A stretch of 64,000 bases of DNA, from the NCBI GenBank assembly GCA_024803745.1, contig JANJXV010000004.1, positions 55,122,358 to 55,186,357 on the forward strand, written 5' to 3'. Positions 1 to 12,064 of the stretch are shown in pieces. Under the pieces are notes generated by a model. That model was not told where the DNA came from, ran no database searches, and worked only from the letters and a program-made list of their open reading frames with translations. Each line of letters starts with the position of its first letter. Position 1 is the first letter of the stretch. The translations under genes and the position numbers were made by a program. Source of the stretch: Megascapheus bottae (taxonomy: Eukaryota > Chordata > Mammalia > Rodentia > Geomyidae).

Positions 1-905
1 TCAGCCAAGAAGCCAATTGAATTAAAAGGCTTCTTTATTTGCTGAACAAGATAAATAAAACCCAGGGACAATCCTTTAACAGAGACAGTTATGACTCAGT
101 TGTGAATGCTCAGCACAAAATGATCCCAAGAATACAGACAGAAATGACAGCTATCCTTATTGGTAACAGCATTAGTTGCTATTATTATCACATTTTATAC
201 AAAGTTCATAATAAAAAATAGAAATAGATGTGCCACATCAAGACTTATCTTGAGAACTTAAAAACATAGTTGGATGAAAAAAAGTCAGGCTCTCATGATT
301 TTACTTAAATTAATATTTCATACATTCTGCTAACTTAATCTTTTTTCTTCCCCCCTCCCATGACTAACAAAAAGGCAAAGAGGGTTTTTTTTTTGCCTTT
401 ACAAAAAAAGATGAAGAAATGAGGACCCTGAAGCAAAACAAATAGCATTCTAATTGATAGTTATATATTATACAATACAATAACTTCCAATTAACTTGGT
501 CACAGTTTAATTAAAATCTAAGTTTTATTTGATTAGATCACCAGGAGGCTAGTCATTTGCATTTGCATTGTGCATGAAATGAAGACTGTTCACCTCCAGT
601 TGTTACAACCAAGTAATTTGATACTGATGGCTTGAGACAAGGTAAGCCTTGATATCAGTTGAGGAATTTATCACCTCACTATGGCATGACCGCTGCTTGA
701 ATCTCTTCAGGTTTTTCTAAGTTGTTCTTATTCCAAGAGGTGAAAAACAGTTATCCATGGCAAAGGCCAACACCTATCTTTAGGTACTCTGATATTTTAA
801 TAGCAGAGATTGTTACATTTTATCGTGTAAATGGACTGGAACATACAGGAAAAAGCAAGTAAACCATTAAAAGTAAAAGCAAGGTACTGTCCTTTGCTTT
901 AAGTG
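1..905. other. Unique AT-rich DNA
   Basis: I recognise no gene, RNA or repeat in this stretch. The only open frames are short and lack codon bias or splice context. Confidence 0.5.
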
Positions 906-909
906 TGTA

Positions 910-1066
910 AGAGCAGGGTGTGTGGTAGACACTTCTGTAATCCTATCTACTCAGGAGACAAAGATCACAGTTTGAGACCAGCCAAGGTAGAAAGCGAGGG
1001 GGATTACATCTCAAAAGGCAACGTATGTGCCTAGGACGCACAAGGCTCTGAGTTCAAATACCAGTG
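910..1066 (+). repeat. B1-dID type SINE (old)
   Basis: The left part is 7SL-derived, with a diverged 'gtggt...cctgtaatcctatctactcaggag' core in pieces and 'gagaccagcc'. The right part looks like an ID element, with 'gcacaaggctctgagttcaa' as a degraded box-B region. Unlike the 7SL-Geo copies elsewhere in the window, the right arm lacks the extra segment before the box-B-like motif. An AC-rich tail follows. Confidence 0.6.
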
Positions 1067-1094
1067 TGTTATGTGCACATACATGCATGCACAC

Positions 1095-2560
1095 ACACAG
1101 TAGTCTCTAATATGATCTAGAAAGGTCCACTTAAAACTTTCCTGGTTCTCTTAATCTGACCACTTTAGCTCTACCATGCTCTTCAGGACACAAGTCCAAA
1201 TTCCACAAAACCCACGCAATGGGTACTGGTGCTAAGTAATAAACTTAATCCACACCTTACTGCCAGTGCCCCATGATGGCCCTGGGGTTGGCATTCCTGC
1301 CTTAGCCATCACCTCCCTCTTCTTTGTTCAGTCATATTATGTGTATTCAGAATTCCATTTCTACTCCTCCATAAAACTGGCCATAATATCCTATCCTTGA
1401 GCTTACCTATCTTATTTCTCATTCATTCCTTTTCCTCATACATCTTCTTGGTCTACTCTATTCCAGCATTCATTTTTACCAAGTGCCCTGAACAAATGTA
1501 AAATAAAAGAATAGTTGATGCCAAAAGTAGTAAAGAATGAAAACATTCCTGATGTGGTGACGGGTACCGTCGGAAATATTTTAATATTTGTGTCTTTCGC
1601 CTTTCAATTATGGTACGTTCTATCTGAGAGTCTGTTTTCTTTTCATTCCAAATGCTCAGCATTACACTGTTAATAATGGAGAGATTTATTAATTATTTAC
1701 TGGTTTAATTTAATTAATGTGCAATTCCTGACACAAATATCTACAAAACCAAATACAAATTATCTATGCTACTACTAAAGACTAGATGTTAATTGCTATT
1801 CTTCAATACTGTTAATATACCATCCTTGTATTGACACTTCATTTTTAAGTCTAATGGGTTATTTATTTAATTAATAGCTACTTTCCCATTAGGATGCATT
1901 AGTATATAAAAATTATTTCCTGATCCTTGCCAAAAATAACTAAATAAATAGTACATGTGTTGCTTACTGCATGATTCTTAATTGTATTACTTTAACATCT
2001 CTGAAAATTAAGGAGGCTGTAATTAAGATCACAAATTAGATATATAAAGTATCAAGCTCCCACCTTTGGGAAAACAAATATCATATATGAATTTGATGAC
2101 ACTTTTAAATCTTTTCTGAAATAAGTGAAGGTAAAATAAATCAATTTAGTTCCATGAGACTTTGTCTACCTTAGTCAATAATATATACAAATGAATAATT
2201 ATACTTCAGCTACTTCTTGTTGTATTTCCAGAAATTTCTGAGATTTCATTTCAGGGTTTTTGTTCCTTAGATGAGGTTTTTGTTTCTCCTTGGTCCTGGC
2301 ACATCAGAAGATATTATTTAGCTATAATAAAGTTATGTATGAGAATCGTCTTCGATTCTATTCCCTATAAGCAGTCTACTCACCATTAGGGTGAAGAACC
2401 TGATGAGAATAAAGGAAATTGAAACAGCAGTACGCAAACTAAATCAATGCTCAAGTCTACTTAGTAAGTAAATGAACCAAGAGCCATTGCCTTGAACTTG
2501 AATAAAGTGAGTTGAAAATAACTACTGTGAGATACACTAAAGAATCTATAGTCATTTACC
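1095..2560. other. Unique AT-rich DNA
   Basis: I see no recognisable gene or repeat. Open frames are below 70 codons and unconvincing. Confidence 0.45.
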
Positions 2561-2570
2561 CTATCTCTTG

Positions 2571-2640
2571 GATGCATTGCACTTATAAACTGATATGTTG
2601 AATTGCGATCCCTTTGCACAACTACTTAAAGGGAACTTAA
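2571..2640 (+). repeat. Old L1 3'-end-like fragment
   Basis: About 70 bases ('gatgcattgc...' through 'caactacttaaag') match the end of the fragment at 38679-38745 with scattered mismatches. The text resembles the distal 3' UTR of older rodent L1 families. Both copies end in the same 'acaactacttaaag'. Confidence 0.5.
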
Positions 2641-2644
2641 AAAT

Positions 2645-3385
2645 TCATCAATATAAAAGGGATAAAAAGAAATTCATATGCTGAAATATTTCACTTTATC
2701 TTGAAGCAAACAAAAAGGAGAGCATGATCTTGTTCCTAGATGACACTTCCAAGTATTCCAAAATCAGGTCTCTTGCTGCCTGTATTTCACTTAGGACCAA
2801 ATCACTTATTGAAATTATTGAATTATTTAAGAAGTATTTCTCACCAGACCATCCGTCACTGTTTAGGGATTTATATTTCACAAGCAAAATCAATAGTCTC
2901 ACGAGGACATTGCCATATCTATTGCAAAAGAGGCTCCATCTGTCAACACTGAAACTTAGGAAACTGTCTTACGTCTTCCTAGAGAGCACCTTATTTGCAA
3001 GGAGCTTTAAAAAAAAAAACCTTTGTATAAAAATGCCTCTTAACTGCATGCTTAATAGCCCAAAACACCTAGTTAATGGAAACTCAATGTAATATTCCTA
3101 GCAGTCAAGCTAGAAAAGATGCATAATAGTATTCATAATGCCTAGGTCAGCCAAATACAAAAAGGGTGCAATGCAAACAAAGGGTCACCCACTTCTTCTG
3201 GACGCAGCCATACAAATGTACAAGGGTGTACAGGTAGAGACAGATGTAAGTCAAAAGTAGGAGAGCATCTAATCACATACTCCACACTGCTTGTTTTCCC
3301 TACTCCAGGGACAGAAATTAGGAGGTGAGGCACATTCCTCAACGAATGAAGAAAAGGTGTATTCAGAAGACAGAATGTTTTTGCC
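2645..3385. other. Unclassified AT-rich DNA
   Basis: A 122-codon open frame runs through 2724-3092 (+) but has no domain, codon bias or splice context. I treat the region as non-coding. Confidence 0.4.
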
Positions 3386-3589
3386 AAGCACCTGAAGCTA
3401 ACACCTGTAACTCTAGCAACTAGGAAAGCAAAGACAAGAGGATCACAGTTCAAAGCCAGCCCAGGCAGGGAAGTCCATGGAGCTCTTATCTTCAATTAAT
3501 CATCAAACACCAGAAGTGGTAAAATGCCAGCCTTGAAGGGGAAAAAAAGCTAAGGGACAGCACCCAGACCCTAGTTCAAGCTCCATTCC

Positions 3590-3590
<1 letters not shown>
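3386..3590 (+). repeat. 7SL-Geo composite SINE
   Basis: The left arm is 7SL-derived ('cacctgtaactctagcaac', 'gttcaaagccagcc'). The linker 'caccagaagtggt' and a Geo right arm ('gccttgaagg', 'agggacagcacccag', 'tagttcaagc') follow. The tail is a pure AC dinucleotide run instead of poly(A). Confidence 0.75.

Positions 3591-3634
<44 letters not shown>
3591..3634 (+). repeat. (AC)n microsatellite at SINE tail
   Basis: About 22 uninterrupted AC units begin exactly where the SINE tail should lie. Confidence 0.95.
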
Positions 3635-3636
<2 letters not shown>

Positions 3637-3639
3637 CAG

Positions 3640-5700
3640 AATTTTTCTGCCAAAGTCACATGCAAGGTGAGAACCAATTCTGATAATAGAAATTTTCAAA
3701 AATATCAACACTCACAAATGATTTTGCCAAGGTCTACTAGACCTTGTCACAATAAAAGCAGCAAAAGGAAAAATCATATCAGGTGTCTGGACACTGGAAT
3801 ATGGGGAGTTAAAATGGTTTCTCTACATGAAAATATTTTCTACTTTTTCCACTCAAATAGTAGCACAAAGGGATTCTTGAGCAAGCATTTTGTTCCACTG
3901 AGAATTTGTGGAAAATACTCAAGCCGTGACAACCTTGAGGCTTGAGATGGGTGTTAACAGATGTTCCAAAATCTCTTCTAAGAAAACACAAGTGGACAGG
4001 GTGAACCAATGCCTGCCCTTTAATTCAGTCAATATACTAGTGATTTTAGAGAAAGAGACACAATGTTCTCAAACCACTTAAACTCACTCAGCACACTGCA
4101 GCAGCATTTGCCAGCTGTAAAGCATTCATTCTTTATGAATATCTACTAGTCTATCAGGCACAATTCCAGATCTGATAACACGGAAAAGAGCAAAGCAGAC
4201 GATAGGAGTCCTTTGATGATGTTTCATTCTGATTGGAGGAATGGACAGAAGCATACTAACAAATAAACAAGAACATACCTGAAACTAATGTTGTAAATGC
4301 AATAAAAAAGGCTAAGAAGACAATAGCACTCTGAATTTAAGTAATCTAACAGAGACAGTAAAAGATCTATACGAGCAAGTATCACATCCTGTCTATCCTA
4401 AGAGCCCTGAAGTCCAGGGCTATTCTTGGTATTAGCAAGTATGCACTCTTGATAGCAATCGGATCAACTCTAAATATATAAAAAAGAAGACATCAACTGA
4501 AGGAGGGATTTGGAAAGGATTGGAAATCTACCAACAAAGCTTAAAATTCTTGGCAATCAGAATTTGAATGCTAATTGCAAGCTCCCCAAGGAATGTTGGC
4601 TGCCAAAGACAAGCAGCCCCTAACCTTCTGATCAGAAGGCTGTGCAAAAGGCTCCTCTTCTGTCTGAGCGGAACATTCTCCCTGCTAGAAGGAAGTGGGT
4701 CAGGATTTCTTTTAATCCGGGATTTAACGATGGAGGTTCACACAATTGCTTCCTTAGTGCTGGATCTGAGAGAGATTGCAACAAAATGTAGGTGCCAAAA
4801 ATCATTAGATGACTGACTTTCAGCCACCCCGCCTGTTATGTCAAGCTACCTAATTAGCATAGTCATCTTTCTTCATGGAGTAAGTGATGAGCGCCATGAA
4901 TCCTACAAATTTTCATTTAAGGAAGTTTGATCTGTAGAAAAACTATGATTATTAAGGACTTTGGTAAGCAATGATCTTCTCTTGAATATGAACTTCTCAA
5001 ATCAAGGAAAAAAACATGTGTACTTTTTCAGTATTGATTGCCACTGATAAAAATGGAGAATTCAGGTAAAACCTGGACTTTAAGAATTTACCAGATTACT
5101 AATATTTAAACATTTCCTCAATGTGACCAGAGTTGATATTATAAAATATAGGATTTGTTTGGGGTTTTTGCTAAAACTGAAAATATCTGCATAACTCCAG
5201 TGAAACTATGCTTTCCAGATGATCGTGCATGCTTTTACAAAAATCATTTAAGAGTAATGATTCATTCAAAGTGTAAGGTAGGTTAATGTACTTTAAAGTA
5301 AAAGTACATATATTTGATTTTACTAAGTTTTCTTATAATATCAAAGAAAATCACATACTGTCACATAATATCATAAAAATACACTCTTTTTTTTACAAAA
5401 ACAAATGTATATATATTAGACCAGATATTCTTTAAATATTTCAATCTAGAAAACATGCCTTGACATCCAGATATAAGCCCAGGTCTGAGGGCTTTCATTA
5501 AGCATGATATTAAGTGACAAAAATATAAATTAACACTACTCTTCTCAATATATATTTTTGCTTTAGAAAATACAGCTATTATTAACAACTATAATTTTAT
5601 ACTATATTAGGGTTATATAATTAGTATTTTTAGCAAACTTGAAAGCTTCTAGGTATATCTTTTTCAACTATCTTTGGACTCTTCAATTTGTGTGTATGCA
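3640..5700. other. Unique DNA, about 2 kb
   Basis: No gene recognised. The 82-codon frame at 4568-4816 has no domain. The stretch around 4120-4330 vaguely resembles an old mammal-wide repeat, but I cannot name it. Confidence 0.4.
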
Positions 5701-5705
5701 TGAGT

Positions 5706-5905
5706 GTGCATCCTGGTCCTAAGGTTTAACTCAGAGCCGGGCACTGTCCTTGAACTTTTTCATTCATGACTAGTGTTCTACTATTTGAGCCACAGCTTCA
5801 CTTCCAGCATGGACTTTCCTGCATGAACTGGCTTCGAACCACAATCCTTAGACCTCAGCCTTCTGAGTTGCTAGGATTACAGGAGTAAGACACTAGTGTC
5901 TGGTT
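5706..5905 (-). repeat. 7SL-Geo composite SINE
   Basis: Read on the minus strand, a 7SL left arm ('agcctcagccttctgagttgctaggattacagg' in complement, given here in part) is followed by a diverged Geo right arm ('gggcactgtccttgaac', 'ctatttgagccacag' as complement). It is older than the adjacent IDL-Geo. Confidence 0.7.
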
Positions 5906-5944
5906 AGACGCTTCAAGTTTTGTTTTTGTTGTTTTTTGTTTTTG

Positions 5945-6139
5945 CTTTTTTTTGCCAATCCTGAGCTTGAGCTCAGGGCCTGAGCACTGCCCTTAGACTT
6001 TTCTCATGGCTAGAGCTTTACCACTTGAGCCTCAGCACCACTTCGGGCTTTTTTTCTATGTATGTAGTACCGAGGAATCGAACCCGGGTTTCGTTTATGG
6101 TAGGCAAGCATTCTGCCACTAGGCCAAACTCCCTACCCC
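5945..6139 (-). repeat. IDL-Geo SINE
   Basis: The complement of the whole dimer is present: Geo end 'gccaatcctgagcttgag', linker 'tatgtatgtagtaccgagg', left-arm box B as 'gaatcgaaccc', and box A as 'ccactaggccaaa'. It lies directly beside the 7SL-Geo copy on the same strand. Confidence 0.85.
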
Positions 6140-6144
6140 TTCAA

Positions 6145-7900
6145 GTTTTAAAATCTTTCTTTCCAACTTGTAAAAAAAATACCAGTAACTATTGGCCAAG
6201 TCAGTATTTTCCCTAAGAGATAGAATATAGCACACTGCATAAGGTGACCCTAATTAAAGAGCACACAAAATTTTTAAGCTTATTTATATACTTAGATTAT
6301 ACATATAATTATTAATTTAACTTATAGTAAACTATACTCATTTGAATTTTAACAGCTTCATCAAGTTTCTTCCCTCCCCATACATTTATTTGGAAACCTA
6401 CAGTAAAGATGATGATTGAATGTGAATGGCTGAAGTTTGGGAATCCCTGGACCCTTGAACACATATTCAAAAGCACATATTCAAAGGCTTTTCAGGCAGC
6501 CTTTTTGCATATTAACAATTGTCCTAAGGAAATAGAATTTACTAAAATAGCAAATTATTATGCTTCACATTTAAGTTTCTGAAGTTCAATTTGAGGCCTA
6601 GTTTGGTTTGGCAATGTAAAATAACAATTCGAAATCTCTATTCCCATCTGGGTTTTGTAGAGGTAGGTCTAGTTACATAACAAATAGCATTACTTGCCAC
6701 CAGTTCTTTTACTATAATGTCATCTCCTAACTAAGCCTAGCTCAAAAACAGGAAATACTCCAGACTCAAGCTGTGTGAGTACTGGTTAATTCCCTACTCA
6801 TGTTCTAGCCCTCCCTTCATTTTCTTTTCTGCAAAAAGGAGCTTCAGAACCAAGATTGAAATAGTATTTCATGGGGGCTGAGAGCTGAGAGCCAAAATTC
6901 AGAATCCTGAATTTTCCCCTTGATACTGAACCTAAGATTGTTCTGAAGGCTTGGTAAAAAATCTCTGAATCTCTCCCGACTTGGCTTTTCTTGGCTGCAA
7001 AAGAAGATATTGAACTAAAAACAACATCTAGTTTAAATCTCTTAAATCCATTAATGGCTTCTCAGAGGCTAGATGCTGGAGCCTGCCAAGTGAAGGAGAG
7101 TTCCCAGCTTCTCATGGGCAGTATGCAGGCCACAGAATGCCAGGCTCTGCCTTAAGACTGTCTCCATTTAAACTGTGTTGTTTTCTCCTAATCTACTCCC
7201 CTGAATTTGCACTGAAACTTAATATACTTAAAAGCAGGGGGAGGACACATCAGATGAGTGACAAGACATGGCTGCCAGAGCCCTAGGAACTATGAATTCT
7301 AATCTTGGCTCTGTCTCTGTTTCAGGACACATCGTTTCTGGACATCATCATTAGCCCATCTCAAAAATAGCAGGGTAAAGAGTTTGCAAAATGAAGTGCT
7401 AAATTGAAACTTGAAGAAAATGCCGAGTGTTTGTACCATGTCCAGTTAACTAATAAAGTTATTAGTTGAAAAGTCCTTTAGAATATAACTACTTAATATG
7501 ACACCAGCAAGCCTGGCAAATTAGCATGAAACCACAGGCCTGAGACCTGAAAGAAACTAAATTGGTGCTTAACAGAAATTGGATGATGAGCAAGATGATT
7601 TCTGGAAATTTAAAACCCAACCCACAAAGCCAAAACCACATTATGTAACTTAGGGCCAGATGTACAAACTGGTCAGGTCCCTCTGGCCCACATGTTATTA
7701 TTTATTATGAATAAATGTAAAAAGGCTACCAAGAATGGTAAACTCTATCTGCAAGAGTAACATGTAAAGTATGCTCTTATAAAAGATTTACCAATGAAAA
7801 CCATGGTTGTTATGACTCTAAATAAATCAATCTGGTTTTGGAAAACTGTGTCATTTAAATATTTAATGTCAATTTTAGAACCCACGCTATGAAATTTAAG
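6145..7900. other. Unique DNA, about 1.75 kb
   Basis: I recognise no gene or repeat. Confidence 0.45.
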
Positions 7901-8019
7901 AAATAAAAACTGGAAGGAGGGTGGGAGTGACAGAGAAAGAGAGAAGCTTATTTTTCGTGCTTGTTTTCTTTTTCTCTAGACAATTTAGCACAACAATTGC
8001 AATAGAGAGGTTAAAAAGG

Positions 8020-8024
8020 GTGTG

Positions 8025-8069
<45 letters not shown>

Positions 8070-8075
8070 ATGTGT
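8020..8075 (+). repeat. (TG)n microsatellite
   Basis: About 25 TG units with single CG and CA interruptions. It generates spurious Val-Cys and Thr-His reading frames on the two strands. Confidence 0.95.
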
Positions 8076-8079
8076 AGCA

Positions 8080-9250
8080 CCTGCATGTGCACAAAAGAAA
8101 CATGATAGATGGTTGAACACCTAAAATAATCAAGTTAGGATAGACCAGGGTAAAGAGTTCCAGTAGAGTTTCAAAAACCTCCTGCTTTTGCTTACTGAGG
8201 AAAGCTAGCCATAGCACCTCTTAGGACAGAACACTTCCTTAGAGAAAGTGCTTCAGTTCTGGAAAAACAAAAGACTTGAATACATGCAGAGCACACATTT
8301 TTGTCACCTCTGCATTCCTGGGGACTCCCTTGATGCCATTCTAACACATCTTGCAAATCTAGCAACAGTCTATTCCCCTGAGTTCCTTTGCTAGATCTCA
8401 GAGTTTAGTCATGGTCCGATTCCTTGCCTCATTTCCATGGAGTTAAACTAAAGGACAATCTGTCACTCCATCTTGTCTTTCAGAGGCAAGGAAATGGCAG
8501 CTCCACTGAGACCCATCTGAAGGGAAAAGAAACCTTTCGCTGCAACCAGTCAACACAAATACTTCTTTTACCACAAGTAGTCACTAAAATATTCATGGCT
8601 GCAAAGGTTTCAAAGGCCCCAAAACAAAAAAAGGCTAGCCCCAAACTTACATTGCCTAGCTCACTCTCTGCAGCATTTTGTATCCACAGGTGAATGTAAC
8701 TCCAGAAAACAAACTCTGAAATGAATTATCACAAATTCTGGGCTTTATGAGCACAAGCTTAATGGCATAAGAGGGTGAACTTCCTCTTTCCCATTATTCT
8801 ACTGCAAGGCCATGACAAAAGAAAACTCAAAATAGAAAGGAGGGAGGGAAGGAGGGAGGGAAAAGGGAGGGAAGGAGGGAGGGAAGAAGGACAGTTAAAC
8901 TTCTACTCATCAACTGGAAATAGTTGACACCTGCCACCGTGACAGGTGTATTCCTGTAGCTCCCTCTGAAAATCTTTATTCCTTCATGGATATTCAACAA
9001 AGATCATTTTAACAGCTATTATTCAGCATTGTTTGTTGGTATCTAAAAACACATCAAAAGCTATAAAGCAGACCAAAGATGAATTGCCTTTTTTTCCCCC
9101 CAAGTGTTTTTCCTCATTGTTTGAAACTTCATCACCCACTAATACTTTCATTCCTTGAAAACTGAAATTAAACCAAATGGGGTCCATTTCCAGCTCACTA
9201 AAATGTATCAGGTGAACTAAATACATGATTCAAACTTGCCAGAATATAAC
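8080..9250. other. Unique DNA with a weak exon-like segment
   Basis: At 8484-8689 (+) a frame is open throughout. It is preceded by a pyrimidine-rich acceptor ending 'ctttcag' and followed by 'cacag|gtgaat'. The translated text is low-complexity and not protein-like, so I do not call a gene. Confidence 0.3.
8837..8891 (+). repeat. GGGA/GGAAG purine repeat
   Basis: Irregular tandem 'gggaaggagg' units. Confidence 0.85.
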
Positions 9251-9269
9251 ACACAAAATCCTTGAAAGG

Positions 9270-9448
9270 GGGCCAGGATTTGGCCTAGTGGTAGAATGCT
9301 TGCCTAGCATATACGAAGACTAGGGTTTGATTCCACGGTACCACATACATTTAAAAAAAAGCCAAAAATTGTGCTGAGGATCAAGTGGTAGAGCTCTAGC
9401 TTTGAGAAAGTCCAAGGACAGTGCTCAGGCCCAGGACTGGCAAAAAAA
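9270..9448 (+). repeat. IDL-Geo SINE with TSD
   Basis: The left arm has box A 'tggcctagtgg' and a box B decayed to 'ggtttgattcc'. The right Geo arm is shortened near its end, lacking the 'cctgagttcaag' box-B-like part. The TSD is 'aatccttgaaagg' before (to 9269) against 'aatccttggaagg' after (9449-9461), one mismatch. Confidence 0.9.
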
Positions 9449-9464
9449 AATCCTTGGAAGGAAT

Positions 9465-9960
9465 ACATCAGGTATATTCAGTGAGTTTTGCTAAAGAGAA
9501 AAGGAAATAGCAATGTCTCCCGAAGATTTCTGTCTGTTTTCAGACGTTCTATCAGGCAGCAACCTGTTCAAACCATTCTTCCTGTACCAAATACACAAAA
9601 CAAACAAAAACAGTTAAAACCATAGAATGTCTAAAAGTTAGAAAACAGGATATTATTCCTTGCTATTGTTTTCATATGAAATAGGAACATGAGAGAACTC
9701 TCACTCAGCAGCTGCATCTAATTTAATCTGAAGCTCCCGAAAGTGGAGGGAACAGGATGTGGTGAGCAGCCATTACACATGGATGCTAATATTTTGTAAG
9801 GCATCTGGTACCATTCCACCACCTAGAAATCTAAGAATCAAATTAGCAGATTCAATTCTGCCAAAGTTATCGAATTATTTGTCAAAAGGATTTCGCAAAG
9901 CAGGCTCCTCCTTTCCAACATCTGCTTGAGCCATCCCGTGAAGATGCAAGTTGACCATCT
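9465..9960. other. Unique DNA
   Basis: Nothing recognised. Confidence 0.45.
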
Positions 9961-9961
9961 A

Positions 9962-10105
9962 TTTCTTGTCTATTTTTATTGTAAAGGTGATGTACAAAGG
10001 GGTTACAGTTACTAAGTCAGATAAGGAGCATAATTCATTTTCTCCCAGTTTTTCACTCCCAACCTCTCTATTTGATGTACTAAGATGGTATATCCAGTTG
10101 CTAGT
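9962..10105 (-). mobile_element. 5'-truncated L1, 3' end only
   Basis: The segment 'tttttattgtaaaggtgatg' followed by 'aaaggggttacagttac' is the complement of an L1 3' UTR end seen repeatedly in this window (for example at 27490 and 52930). It belongs to the older 3'-end variant. Confidence 0.7.
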
Positions 10106-10109
10106 CTGA

Positions 10110-10640
10110 CTGAACACTGCATGTGTTATCATAAAAGTTATTTAATCAGTCAACAGAGAACTGTAATAAACTACTGCACCATTAGATCCAGATAGAGATG
10201 ATTTAAATATTTAATTTGAATGATAAAATATTTACATATTTCACAATGTATTAAAAATGCATGAGCCAATATGTGATTGACATAAAGTGAATACCAAGGA
10301 CTCCACTTGCAAAGAAATAAATGTAGCACTGTTTCCTTTCCTTTCTTGCTTTGTTTTCATTTTGGTTCTGTGTAAATGTATAAAAATGGTTACTCTGATT
10401 TTATACTCACAACCCTACTAGTCTATTTGAGAAGGATTATGTAATAGAAAATTTAACCAATCTATCGAGTCTGGACATCCCAGCTTTGCTAAAACATTGG
10501 AATCAGGTCACAGGCACTAAGCAATATCAATCTGGCAAAAAAACAAACAAGAAATAAAGTGAACTGAAAAGTTGCTAATGTCTTTAAAGAACTGAAGGAT
10601 AAATAAGTCATTATTCACCGGTGATCTGTGCATTTTAGCT
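10110..10640. other. Unique AT-rich DNA
   Basis: Nothing recognised. It would be the last-intron end if the candidate exon at 10652 is real. Confidence 0.4.
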
Positions 10641-10651
10641 TTTTCCTATAG

Positions 10652-10741
10652 GAATTTCCAATTTGCATTAACTATACAGGATTCAAAGACAAGTGGCTGG
10701 AACCGACCAGCGAGGACAAGGCCGTGTGGTTCAAATTATGA
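10652..10741 (+). CDS. Candidate terminal coding exon, gene unknown
   Basis: A pyrimidine-rich acceptor ('ctttttcctatag') ends at 10651. From 10652 one frame is open for 29 codons to TGA at 10739-10741. Its last 20 codons strongly favour G or C at the third base (GAC AAG ... CTG ... CCG ACC AGC GAG GAC AAG GCC GTG TGG TTC), unlike the AT-rich surroundings. The peptide looks globular and ends in SEDKAVWFKL. I do not recognise the gene. Such a frame could be the last exon of a plus-strand gene whose other exons lie upstream or outside the window. The alternative is a chance open frame in a CpG-containing patch. No poly(A) signal is obvious nearby, and an alternative frame of the same segment is also open. 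Confidence 0.4.
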   Translation, partial: EFPICINYTGFKDKWLEPTSEDKAVWFKL

Positions 10742-10744
10742 GGG

Positions 10745-12050
10745 TACATCTGCTGTGAGCGCTGACTTGAGCAGAGGCCAGGGACTCTTCTGTCAGCTGC
10801 ATCCATATGTTTTGCATGTGTTCACTGCTATGCATTTTTTTTTAATTTAGTACTACACTTTTCCCTTGTGCATGAGGGTTTTTTTTTTTGTAATATGCTT
10901 TGGAAAATATACACAATCTTTTCAGAGTCATTGCTGACTCACTGAGGTTTCTTCATGATGGTTTCCTTCCCAGTCCTAAGTGAAGTGGTCCAGGTACACA
11001 AAATAAGCTGTCCTTGGTCCACCAAGGTCAAAATGCCTGCTCAGTCTGAAATAGCAATTTGTGATCCCTGTCAGAAAAATGTCTTTTTAAAAAAAATCCA
11101 TAAGCAAACTATGGCTCTTTTTGATGGACTATAAAATAGAGAAAGAAGAGAGGAAAACAATCTCTCTGGCCCTACTCTTGGAGGTCAGCTGATGTTGCTC
11201 TCTAAGACATGTCTCCTTGTTGAAGTTTAGCCAAGTTCCTATGCAGCTTCTATTAGCGCGCATGCCCATAAAATGTCATCTGGTAGCCTCTGATATTTCA
11301 GTTTCAAAATCAAGCAGCTATGCTATCCAGAAGATTAATTTCTTTTTCTCCACTGGATGAGTAGTGAATCAAAGCCATCACCGGGACTAGGGACTCAGGG
11401 AATGAGACCGAAAATCCAATCTTCATCCCTTTACTTCAGCTTTCCTGGAGACTTCAGCTCTCACCCTCCAGACATTTCATGATTACATGCTATCATCTTC
11501 TTTGCCTTCAGGTGATTACTATTGTTTTGATGCTTATAAATATATTCTTTAGCATTTAAATGCACACTTTCACAATGTTCAATTTGGGTTTCTGGTAACC
11601 TTGAGATTAAAATTCTATTTTCTTCTTCTATCAGCAGATAAGATAGACACATGAATGCACAGTTTATAAATCCTTGAGGGCCCAAATGATGCTTTATTTC
11701 ATTTTGATTTGTCCTTTGTCCTCTTTTAAATTCTCTTCATAGCATCTACAGACATCTGCATATTAAAAGAACTTCTTTTTTCTTATATTGCTCATGCTGA
11801 GCAATTCCTACCACTGCACTGTACTCTTAGCCCCACAAATCCTTGGCAGTGTGTCTCTCTTCTTTAAAAAAAAAAAGTATTAACAGCCTGTAAAGAAGTT
11901 TTCTTATAGTTTCTTAAATCATTGAAAAATACATCTGGTAATAGAATGTAGAGTACACAATTAGTATGCATTTGGACTCTCTTCTGCTTTGAGATATCCT
12001 TTAAAATGCAAAGCACACCACACTTCTCAAAAGGTATTGTTGCAGTTATT
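10745..12050. other. Unique DNA (possible 3' UTR, then intergenic)
   Basis: No repeat recognised. If 10652-10741 is a terminal exon, this would contain its 3' UTR, but I find no clear AATAAA on the plus strand in the next kilobase. Confidence 0.35.
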
Positions 12051-12064
12051 AGAAATGCTAATAC

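Noticed and set aside
2724..3092. 122-codon frame in AT-rich DNA
   Set aside because: No domain, no codon bias, overlaps other open frames, and no splice or promoter context.
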